Source: Atopsyche davidsoni (lineage: Eukaryota; Arthropoda; Insecta; Trichoptera; Hydrobiosidae). From it: a stretch of DNA of 64,000 nt. The notes under the pieces were generated by a model. The model did not search any database and was not told where the DNA came from. It was given only the letters and a program-made list of their open reading frames with translations. The translations under genes and the position numbers were made by a program. The DNA lies in the NCBI GenBank assembly GCA_022113835.1, contig JAILWY010000014.1, positions 1,984,001-2,048,000 of the forward strand, written 5' to 3'. Positions 12,401 through 20,000 of this stretch are shown here, one piece after another; the stretch's first letter is position 1; each line of letters begins with the position of its first letter.

Positions 12401-15092
12401 GTGAAGACTGGGAACCGTGGATCTGACAGAAACAATGGCGTTGCTCTTAAAATATAAAGATTTTTTTATTTTAACACTTATATAGAACAATAGTTCACAT
12501 ACAGTTTAATATAAGGCACATTATCTTACCTAAAAATAAAAAGAAACGACAATTAAAGTCTATCGTCCAAGTCATTAACTCAAATTCTCTTTTATTTACT
12601 AACCACAATCTATGACAGCTCGGCTCTGGTTTTTATCGGCCGTCCACTGTTTTACCGACAGTAAATATATTTTCATTACATATATATATATTTGATAACC
12701 ACAAATAATAAAACTCTCTGTTGTGAATGACAGATAGTGATTTTGTATTGAAAGTCCGTACTATGCGCGATCTTCACAATGTTCTTTTTTCAAATTTTTT
12801 GCGAGGACCGATGTCGACTTGACAGATGTTGAAAAATTTTGTATGGAAAATGTCGAAATCGACCTAATTAATCGACTGAATGTATTTAATGCATTGTTTT
12901 AATGGTCTAAAACCATCACAATACTATTGGCTTTCAAATGAAACCGGTTTGAGGCACACCGGTTGGATGATTCTAAAGCTTAGCGCAGCCTCATATGCGC
13001 TGATTTTTGAGTTTTATATATATGTTTTATATATATAGATAGATAGATTAATGACAGTTCTGTGTTTTTTTTTTGTGGCAGCCTGCATTATGCAACGGCA
13101 ACTTCATACTAATATTTGCATACATCAAGATCAGTGTTTTTTTTTGTTGTCAGCCTGCATATAGTTCCTTTTTTAAAATGTCAAAATGTTGAAACTTTGG
13201 TATGGGAAACCGAATTTGATTATCAATTGTTAAATTTTAATAGCTTTAAACCACCTCAGTATTATTAGGTTTCAAATGAAGCCAGTTTGGGGCACATCGG
13301 TTTGATGGTTTTAAAGCTTAGCGCAGCCAAATAACCGCCGTTTTTGAGTTTGTGTTTTATGTATATATAGATGGCTATTTTTTTTTATTTTTAATGTATT
13401 TTTTAACCCTCGGTGTGGCAACCCGCGCCGGTCGGCTCACACGCCGAAAGCGACCAGCGGCGCGCGCAACTCTCGAAAATACAGCAAAGAGCCGTTGGAA
13501 CAATAACCATTTCTCAAGAAGCAGTCCCCGCAGGCGGTCGTGAGTGCGCCGCCCCTGCCCGAGGTTAGCGCGAGTTGACAAGTGCCTCCCCGCCCCTGCT
13601 GGCCCCCTAAACCCCCTGAGCCCCCTGAACCCCCTAAGACCTCCCGCCCCCCGCATGGTGTTCCCTCGAATTTCCCACTGTGCTTTTTGGGACCCCATGT
13701 TCTTGTGGTGTTTTGACAATCGATACTTTCCGCTGTGAACGCTTCGTGGTTTGTCTCGCTACGCTCTTTGTAAACTGCACCCACTACGATAGCCACTGCT
13801 TGTGCAGTTTGTGATTGCATTTAGAATTTATTTATTTGGGTTTTATCACAGCTTTTACACTTTGTTGGCTACTTTTGTCATACTTCAGCACTTATTAAAA
13901 AAGTTTCGTTACACTTCGCTGTATACTTATTTGGCTTGCTTTTTGTTCATACCAAATCATTATATATCACACGTACTTGATAAAACAATCACTTTACCGC
14001 TCTTTGTAATTTTTATTGTAACAATTATAGCTCAATAGAACTTTAGAGGCTATTGTTACGATTCTATTGTAATGGCTTCAAGCGTATCGTAAATGCGTGA
14101 TGAAAATTCCAAGGTGAATTCACATACTTTATTCTGTTATTATTATTGTTTGCTTACACTCAACATAATTCATTCATATCAAAAACTAATAAAAATTATA
14201 GAATTTATAAAAATGTTTCATCCTCATTGTCAAAAGTTATTTGTATAAAGACCTAAAAATAATATGTTTACTAATAGAAGATCAAATGATTTACAATACT
14301 ATTAACTTATACTCACAATACACAATAATATGATTATTTTTTCGTTTCTTGTTATCGTCGTTTCATATGTAACTCGATAACTTAAATGCATATTTAATAG
14401 ACAACAGAATTTTATAACACATTAAATATTTAATTATCATCATTGGTAAGGAGCTCAAATTGAAATCTTTAAATGCTTATAGTAACAGGGAGTACATTTA
14501 ATATTTTTGACAAATAATTACGCGGCGTAGTTACGAAATATTGTATAAAAATACAAAGCGATATTTATATATTAAATATCGCTTTGTATTTTTATTTATT
14601 ATAATCAACCACCGTCGGGAGACAAAGGAATTAAATTACTGACTAACTTAAATACTTTTTTTTACTATTGTAATGAACAATTTTCACAAAAAAATCACAG
14701 TTTCTCTGACATATATAGAAGAAAACGAATTGAAAAAAAACCTATTGCTGTTCAAAAACCAAGAAATTTGCACTGCCAATGAATTAAAAACGATCTATTG
14801 GGTAATCCAAGATTTTAATGCTTGAACATTATAATCAAATTTACAAAAGTTTATATATTGATTATCAATCTTTTATATATCTATTTATTGGTAGTGTTTT
14901 AGGAATTTCTCCACAAATGTCCTGAAAAATATTCACACCGCAAAATAAATTCACCAAGCAAACAAAATTCATTATTAATTATCTGACTTCATTAAAATAT
15001 TATACCCTTATTATTATCATATAAAAGATAAATTTATATTTACTTGGTGGTAACGCTGCCAGTAACAAAACTATTAACAAAACCGGCTTCAT
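252..15092 (-). CDS. Gene 1: secreted multi-EB-module cysteine-rich protein (whole gene, 9 coding exons)
   Basis: Coding exons, in order of transcription: 15092-15044, 6040-5912, 5658-5575, 4790-4590, 3008-2901, 2323-1997, 1510-1388, 620-456, 403-252. They sum to 1338 nt, 445 aa plus TAA. All junctions are phase 1 and the frame closes across each. The first exon gives a signal peptide. The rest is a string of about seven modules, most with six cysteines in the order C, C, C, C-x-C, C. This matches the EB/EGF-like modules of insect and nematode secreted or cell-surface proteins. No catalytic motif is seen, so an extracellular structural, adhesion or ligand-binding role is inferred from the family only. 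The weakest link is joining the signal exon across a 9-kb intron. Further small exons could be hidden there. A minus-strand AATAAA at 20-15 is a candidate polyadenylation signal. Confidence 0.78.
456..620 (-). CDS. Gene 1 exon 8: EB-like module
   Basis: Encodes residues 341-395 with six cysteines: CINDAVC, then C, then CLC, then C in RHMCKM. Donor is AAAG/gtgacc. The acceptor chosen is ttttttgcag at 621. It keeps phase 1 and gives P-I-F-Q-L-G-A-A-C. A second acceptor-like tttcag 11 nt further on would break the frame. Confidence 0.8.
955..1240 (-). repeat. Dispersed repeat family A, copy 1
   Basis: A block containing GTACCTTGAAGGAGTATCAG and a tail reading gatcgccaacctcc...gaggagaggcac. Related copies lie near 4835-5550, 8380-8440, 22865-23640 (broken), 29395-29750, 36070-36210 and 37140-37350. 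The tail resembles the end of the RTE-like fragment at 24690-24840. It is probably the 3' remnant of a LINE. Confidence 0.65.
1388..1510 (-). CDS. Gene 1 exon 7: partial EB-like module
   Basis: Encodes residues 300-340, with four cysteines in the order C, C-x-C, C (ECTAKF, GTCDCLPGY, RACSK). The first cysteine pair of the usual module is missing. The acceptor is gctttcag and the donor is AAAC/gtaaga. It starts E-L-G, as does the exon at 3008-2901, which suggests exon duplication within the gene. Confidence 0.8.
1550..1622. repeat. Dispersed repeat family B fragment
   Basis: Carries GCGAAACCGGTCACCAATAA followed by ACGTGGAAAAATCACT. Related blocks occur at 12030-12105 and 27405-27545, with a weaker one at 46735-46770. 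The family is not identified. Confidence 0.6.
1997..2323 (-). CDS. Gene 1 exon 6: Met-Gly-Lys/Glu repeat plus EB-like module
   Basis: Encodes residues 191-299, the longest exon of the gene. It begins IGSKLSKRDSQFVTVEIANAY. About fifteen Met-Gly/Val-Lys/Glu triplets follow, built from a 9-bp unit (ATGGGCAAG and variants), and then a complete six-cysteine module (GDPCDEDEEC, HC, HCVC, MC). The exon is open throughout and in frame on both sides. The 3' end is CAG/gcaagt, a GC donor. The only nearby GT donor would shift the next exon out of frame. Confidence 0.78.
2901..3008 (-). CDS. Gene 1 exon 5: partial EB-like module
   Basis: Encodes residues 155-190 (ELGKQCVISDDC, then AVC, then RVCAAAES). 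There are four cysteines. The final C-x-C arm is absent, and the next exon starts with the low-complexity segment instead. The acceptor is attattccag and the donor is TATT/gtaagt. Confidence 0.8.
3729..4464 (+). mobile_element. Degenerate hAT element with transposase C-terminal relic
   Basis: The left end CAGAGGTTCCCAAAGTGG pairs with the inverted right end TTTAGAAACCTC. The right end lacks the terminal CTG, and no clear 8-bp duplication remains. At 4024-4227 the plus frame ends in DLKLYLTYLKPNIENFL and a Pro-Ser-His. That is like the extreme C-terminus of ZBED5/SCAND3-type hAT transposases. A pogo-like end (CAGTATAACCTCGATATAAG) is nested near 4296. Confidence 0.65.
4590..4790 (-). CDS. Gene 1 exon 4: one and a half EB-like modules
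   Basis: Encodes residues 88-154. The first part (GTCACKDSF, GRCWP) closes the module begun in the previous exon. It is followed by a complete second module (EKCTVNQQC, LACEKGVCQCAP, GECRKK). The acceptor is ctttttcag and the donor is ACGG/gtatgt. Confidence 0.85.
4835..5550 (-). repeat. Dispersed repeat family A, copy 2, split by a hAT MITE
   Basis: The block matches the copy at 955-1240 on both sides of 5081-5472. The left half has GAAGTACCTTGTCGAGG and the right half has GCTCAGTGAAATGGTCGCC. The interruption is an exact transposon insertion, so the repeat is older than the MITE. Confidence 0.7.
5081..5472. mobile_element. hAT-type MITE, 392 bp
   Basis: Inverted ends are CAGTGGCTCTCTAACTC and, on the other strand, CAGTGCTTCTCAAAGTGG. 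They are flanked by a perfect 8-bp direct repeat, GTGTAGAA, at 5073-5080 and 5473-5480. CAGTG ends with an 8-bp duplication are diagnostic of hAT. No coding capacity. A relative lies at 17751-18203. Confidence 0.9.
5575..5658 (-). CDS. Gene 1 exon 3: first half of an EB-like module
   Basis: Encodes residues 60-87 (VAPYINSVCVGDFQC, YHCANET). There are three cysteines, completed by those at the start of the next exon. The acceptor is tttactgtttcag and the donor is ACGG/gtaagt. Confidence 0.85.
5912..6040 (-). CDS. Gene 1 exon 2: complete EB-like module
   Basis: Encodes residues 17-59 (SCIKESDC, PACIKGKCVCPNG, TECIP), a full six-cysteine module. The acceptor is atatttcaag and the donor is CCAG/gtaagc. 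It is the first exon after the signal exon if nothing is hidden in the intron upstream. Confidence 0.85.
9280..9545. promoter_or_regulatory. GC-rich CRE/CCAAT-box cluster, candidate promoter or enhancer
   Basis: A GC-rich island in AT-rich DNA. It contains GC boxes (CCCGCCCGCCCCGCCCC), a palindromic CRE TGACGTCA at 9446-9453, inverted CCAAT motifs (cattggc, gattgg) and a TATA-like tatatttaaat. The 13-mer CTCTGACGTCACG recurs in the promoter interval at 53536. No open reading frame starts convincingly from it. It could also be a transposon end. Confidence 0.4.
11455..11830 (-). mobile_element. RTE-like LINE reverse-transcriptase relic (minus)
   Basis: The reverse complement matches the plus-strand block at 37640-38230. 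Shared landmarks are the tracts for CATGGGTTGACCGCGTCACA and for the cgagtcgaagtttgg-like segment. The encoded pattern (W.DRVTNE) is the C-terminal landmark of RTE-clade reverse transcriptases. Frames are broken. Confidence 0.65.
12030..12105. repeat. Dispersed repeat family B fragment
   Basis: Carries TTTTTATTGGTGACCGGTTT and atgtggaaaaatcactcaagt, matching 27405-27545 and the reverse of 1550-1622. Confidence 0.6.
12110..13375 (-). mobile_element. Helitron-like fragment
   Basis: On the minus strand, 12435-12105 encodes a charged segment with repeats of the type AAKTAGQHELRLESKRLRE, joined by frameshift to E-T-P-E-K-H-E-A-R-L. Such Arg-Glu-rich repeats precede the Helitron N-terminal domain in insect elements. 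Two related copies of a CTAAAGCTTAGCGCAGCC block lie at 12900-13060 and 13240-13375, each ending in TATATATAGAT-like runs typical of these elements. There is no intact Rep or helicase domain. This is a rearranged remnant. Confidence 0.5.
13430..13820. other. GC-rich island with a C-rich 9-bp array
   Basis: Markedly GC-rich against its surroundings. Four 9-bp units of CCCCCTRAR run from 13603 to 13638. A 127-codon minus frame (13820-13437) starts with ATG. Its first part (AVYKERSE...SGKFEGTP) faintly resembles a pogo/psq-type helix-turn-helix, and its middle part is Gly-rich only because of the array. Probably a decayed transposon. I do not call a gene. Confidence 0.35.
14545..14595. repeat. 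Perfect inverted repeat, 23-bp arms, 5-nt loop
   Basis: Left arm ATAAAAATACAAAGCGATAT plus TTA, loop TATAT, and an exact reverse-complement right arm. It could fold as a DNA cruciform or an RNA hairpin. There are no flanking duplications that would mark a MITE. Confidence 0.85.
15044..15092 (-). CDS. Gene 1 exon 1: signal peptide
   Basis: ATG at 15092 gives MKPVLLIVLLLAALPP, a classical signal peptide with a short basic start and a Leu/Val/Ala core. It then reaches a donor A/gtaaat in phase 1, the phase needed by the exon at 6040, where the joined codon is Ser. It was chosen as the only minus-strand signal exon I could find with a matching phase between 6.0 and 16 kb. Confidence 0.65.
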
Positions 15093-15198
15093 AAAATAAA
15101 TAATAATGAGTTTTTTTTTATTTGTTATAATATTTAAATTCTACCTATTTTCAATTAAAAACATTTATATGTTTATTATATAAAATATTAAAATTTAT

Positions 15199-15220
15199 AA
15201 TATATATATATATATATATA
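15199..15220. repeat. (TA)n microsatellite
   Basis: About eleven uninterrupted TA units lie just upstream of the gene 1 start codon. Confidence 0.9.
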
Positions 15221-16042
15221 GTCGATGAACGCGAGTTTATTTTTACCTGCAGTATTTTTTGATCGCCGTCGGCAAAGTTCGTAATGAAAAATTAAATACA
15301 GGTAAAACATTAAAATTAAATCTAGTGAGGCTTTCTTATAAAATATAAAATATATTTCAATAATGATGTTACAAAATATAATATAATACATATATTTTCA
15401 GCTGGCATACTTTAAAAAGAATTTTTTTATCTGGGATACATGTAGCTTAGTACTTAACCAGCGCACTGACGATCATGATAACCTACTAACTTTTGGGGCA
15501 AAGTATATCTTTGTCTGATTTTATTTATGAAAAATACGATATTTGTAACAAAAAAAAAGCTCGCATGTTTACTTATAAAACTTTTTTGAAGTAACGTGAA
15601 AGTACGCGGTTGTTAAAAGTCACAAGTTTTTAAGTAAAAAATATATTCTTAACGCTGTAGATACAGCGTTCTTTGGCAATACAAATACTAAGTTTTTTTT
15701 AAATAAAGTATAAAAGATGACAAGACGGCAATGAATAGTTAAATAGTTAATAACATTTTTATATTAATAGCCCAAAAAAAATTCTTTTTTTCTGTGTAAA
15801 CGTTTTCGACTATATTTTTGATGTGTTGCCTTTAAACGATGCAATTGCTGAAAAGTAAAAATAAATATTATTTTCTAGTATTTTGACTATGCATATTGAG
15901 CACAAATAAACATTTTTTAAACTGTAAAAACAAGTTTTGAGAATCAAGCTTTTTTGCCATCTTATAACAAATATTTTGTTGTGCAAATGCTTAGAGGTGG
16001 TATTAAGTACATTTTTTTCTAATATCACGAGAAATATCATCG

Positions 16043-16115
16043 TGATTTGTGTGGGATTTGAACCCACATCCCCAAGCTTACATGGCCGGTGCATTGCCAA
16101 TTATACCAACGAATC
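16043..16115 (-). tRNA. tRNA-like sequence, probably a tRNA pseudogene or tRNA-derived repeat
   Basis: On the minus strand it has a seven-pair acceptor stem with one mismatch (GATTCGT/ACAAATC). The D arm is GTAT/ATGC, the T arm is perfect (GTGGG TTCAAAT CCCAC) and the variable loop is 5 nt. The anticodon loop reads CATGTAA. In canonical register that gives anticodon TGT (Thr), but position 33 is A instead of the invariant T, and the anticodon stem has one mismatch. Just past its 3' end is CACGATGATATTT, a tail that recurs near 16245 and 18240-18680. That favours a repeat over a working gene. Confidence 0.5.
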
Positions 16116-16867
16116 ACTTGTACTACGCAAGATTTTTTAACATATTCTATTAGTGAAACAACGTACTTATTATGCCAATTAAATATTGTGTGGCTTGCAA
16201 TACTAGACTTTTAACCCAAAGTACCGAGTGAGGCATTTAAATCCGATCACGATGATATTTCTTTAATGTACTGTAACGTGCCGGGGTTCACATTTAAACG
16301 CTTATTTATGTCAACACAAGTTATATTTATTTATAGTACAGAGTATTTATTTCCACATTATATATTTATATTAACATTGTTTTGAGTGCATATCAGATCG
16401 AAGCCCTCTTTGACACTAGTCACAAAATGGCTTCCCCTTGCATTTCCAACCTTCGGGAGCTCGCGCGAGGCGCACTCCTCGCTTTCCAAGACCGCGTATC
16501 GGCGCTCCTAATCGATGGTCGCTCGATCCTTCCAGAGTCCCTTTGTTTATGGTGTTCGTTTTTCAAACTTACTGCTAGACCGTAACAGTACTTAATCATT
16601 ATCAATCAATAAGACCTGTATAGGCAAAATCGTACTTCCTGTGAGACGGTCTTCGCAAAAAATCAATAAAACTATTATTTTCATGAAATAATGCAGGATA
16701 CATTTTCAGGTTTTCCGCGTTGAACATCAAGAAGTGCTAAAGTGAACAATCCGAAGAAGGGTCGCAGAGCATCCTCGCATAGCAACCAACACCCCCGGCC
16801 GCTCATCCCCACTCACCGCGCACGCGGGCCACGAGAGACCAGCGCTTTCAAACTGTGGGGTCGCGAG

Positions 16868-17000
16868 ATGCCGCGGGCCGGCTGGGCCGCGGCCGTGTGG
16901 CTGCTCATGTGCCTCGCCAGGGACACCACCGATGCCCTGACCACCTTCGGCAAGACCAACACCGTCAACCCGAGCCCCCCCAAGCCCACCCCCCCACCCG
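16868..17000 (+). CDS. Gene 2 exon 1: signal peptide and Pro-rich linker
   Basis: ATG in the context gcgagATGc gives MPRAGWAAAVWLLMCLAR, a signal peptide, then DTTDALTTFGKTNT and the Pro-rich linker. The donor is CCCG/gtgagc. The frame is open further upstream to 16742, but that part lacks an ATG and reads as 5' untranslated sequence. Confidence 0.85.
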
Positions 17001-20000
17001 GTGAGCACCCCCAGAACCCCTCATCACCGTGTCGCTCATAAACAAATCTTTGCATTTTTCTTTTTAAAAACTGGATGATCACATGTGGGCGGATCTGATT
17101 TTTTCCATCTCCTGTCTCAATGTCACGATAAGACTCTGGAACGGACTTCCTCGAGGCGTTCCTTCCCACTGACATTTCTGAAGATATTTGACTGCTAACA
17201 CATTTCCTCCCCCTACGACATCTTTCTAGGGCGGGGGCGAAGATTCCTAACTCAGGCGCAGGAGACTCATTACTCAGGGTATCATAAAAATTAATTATTC
17301 TCGATTGTAAAAGTCACGCAACTTTGACAATAAATGGCCTTCGTTGAGCGCACTCCACGCTTGACATTCAATAGATTATGATAAAAATTTTGTCACAGGA
17401 TGAATGACAGAGACATCCGTGAGTTATTGAGTTATTTTCAAAAGTGTAACAGTGAAAGTGAGTAACTTTAATATATGTAATCTTCTAGCCATATGCGTAA
17501 TCATATTACCTCAAAGTAACTCCTATACTTCAGTGATAAATACATTCATATTGTATGAAGATAGATACTTATGATTCGCAGCATGAGTGCGGGGCTTCAT
17601 AGCGACCATTAAATAGAAAGCACTCCCAAAATCATCCCTTTGTGACGAAAATCGTATTAACGCAATCAACGCAATTGCGGACTTTTATTTTTACCATCAC
17701 TATTTAAAAAATATATTATAATCAATTATGACGGTTGACTACAGCTAGATCAGTTCTTTTCAATGTGGTCCCTGGGATCATCCAGAGGGTCCTTAGAAAA
17801 TTAAAATCGGTTTGGGGGTCCCTGAACAACGTGAGGGGGTCCGCGTAAGGTTAAATATGAAATCAAAAAATTGTGACACATTTTTATTAATATGGAAGTT
17901 AAAATAAATAACAATGAATACATTATTAGCGATTTTTACGTCCTAAGTAAAATATAAATATAGACAGGTGCATAAAATACAAGTAATAACAGGCATCGCG
18001 GTGAGTCAGGTAGGTTTATACAGAGTCGATACTTGCACCAACTAGTCTATAATATGAATTTATGTAGTTTTTCCCAGGGTCCGTAGGCAAGTTTTGACTA
18101 TTAAAGGGGGTCTGTAGGCAAGTTTTGACTATGAAAGGGGGTCCGTAGAGAAGTTTTGACTATTAAAAGGGGTCCGTGGGCCAAAAGAGTTAGAGAGCCA
18201 CTGATCTAGATACTAATATGATTAGGTTATATAGATAGAAAAATATCATCGTGTAGGATACACAAATCACGATGATATTTTTCTGAGTTTCTTTCATCAT
18301 CTTCAATGGGTGAAATAATGTAATAATCATCACAATTGCGAACTTTTTTCTTTGCCATCACTATTTAAAAAGTATATTATAATCAATTATAAAGATTGAC
18401 TGCATCTAGATACTTATATGATTAGGTTATATAGATAGAAAAATATCATCGTGATTTGTGTAGGATACATTTTTCTGAGAGTTTCTTTAATCATCTTCAA
18501 TGTGTGAAATAATGTAATAATCAACACAATTGCGAACTTTTATTTTTACTATAACTATTTAAAATATATATTATAATCAATTATGAAGATTGACGGCATC
18601 TAGATACTAATTGATTAGGTTATATAGATTGAAAAATATCATCGCGATTTCTGTAGGATACGCAAATCACGGTGATATTTTTTTGAGAGTTTCTTAAATC
18701 ATCTTCAATGTGTGAAATAATGTGCCTAATCATATTAGTAATAATATAAACCTGTATAGGTAATAAATACGTACTTGACTGACGTTCAATCCTCAAAATA
18801 GACATATATGCATCGAGATAGACAAAAATAAAATTTTTCATATATTTATTTTACTCATTACATTGAATTTAGTCAAATCCCTTATGTAGTTGAGTCTCAG
18901 AATTAAATCCGTTTGTAGCAGTTTTATATTACATTTTGTAATAAATATAACTTACCTTTAATCTCAAAATAAAATATAACCCTTCTAACATGTTTTTTGT
19001 CAACTGGTCTTGACTTTTGTTACTATTGTTTCCAACAATCGCATTTCTTATTTTCTGGAAATCAATCCCTCAGTTTTAACCAATTTTGTTCAATATTACT
19101 TTATTATTATAATATATTCTCTGTGATGTATATTGCCATGTTATTTAAGCTAAGATAGCTAACGTAGACACAAATGTTTGAAATCAATACTCGCTTGAAA
19201 ATTAAATAGACAATGAACACTCAGAATATAAAATAGATATTAAAGCATTTGCTAAACAAACGGTTCTTATATACTGTAAATCAAAACACTTATAAAGCTT
19301 TAAACCAATTGTATTATTATGAAGGAACCCATCGCAAATAGTAAATAAGTACTGAAAAGATATAAAAAAAATTGTTTGTATCCATTTATGAGCAATTATA
19401 ATGAAATAAAAAATAACCAGTAGATAATCAGGAAAATTACAACACAAGTATTAATAAGTAAATAAATAATGTTATAGCATTTGTTGAAATAATCTGTGTT
19501 GCTATAAATTAGAACACTCAAGTAGTTAAAAGCAATTATAGTGGAAGAAATAACAACCGATAATTAAGTCAGCACAAACACAATCTTTCTAATTGTATGC
19601 AAATGTGGAACAAACCGTCCAGCAATTATCTTCAAGGGAACACACTGAGGTGAAGCTGATTTTCCACAACAACCTTACACTCGGCCTCTTATTTAATATC
19701 TCCATCCTGTTTGAAAATAATATTTACATTCAACAGTTTCCAAAAAATAATTGCATCTACGAAAATATCACATAGCAAATTAACACATCGCTTGCATATG
19801 ACGGTTCGAATTTTTGACTAGCTGTGGAAGCACGGTGGCCGAAATTAATAATAATGAAAGTCTATATAATGAAGTATGAGTATTTTTTTTATGAATTGTA
19901 GAAGTCATAGCTTCTTATTCGCCATACCGATACACCCTCTACACTCACTGAACACTTACCAGTTGTTGAAACAGAGTGTCTTCAAAACTAGGCATTGTTT

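Larger units (their letters stand above)
6041..15043 (-). other. Gene 1 intron 1 (about 9 kb): mainly AT-rich non-coding DNA
   Basis: No convincing exon was found here, though a short one could be missed. The stretches 6100-8100, 8450-9270, 9560-11450 and 13830-14540 show nothing recognisable. Separately listed are a GC-rich CRE/CCAAT cluster, an RTE relic, a Helitron-like fragment, a C-rich array and a perfect hairpin. Confidence 0.6.

Noticed and set aside
13437..13820. 127-codon minus frame as a gene
   Set aside because: The middle is created by the C-rich array, there are no splice sites or conserved domain, and the first part is at most a transposon relic.
16382..16605. Overlapping plus and minus frames in the GC-rich patch before gene 2
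   Set aside because: Neither has protein-like composition. Best read as upstream or untranslated sequence of gene 2.
16742..16867. Longer N-terminus for gene 2
   Set aside because: Needs a GTG start and would place a basic stretch ahead of a clear signal peptide. The first ATG is at 16868.
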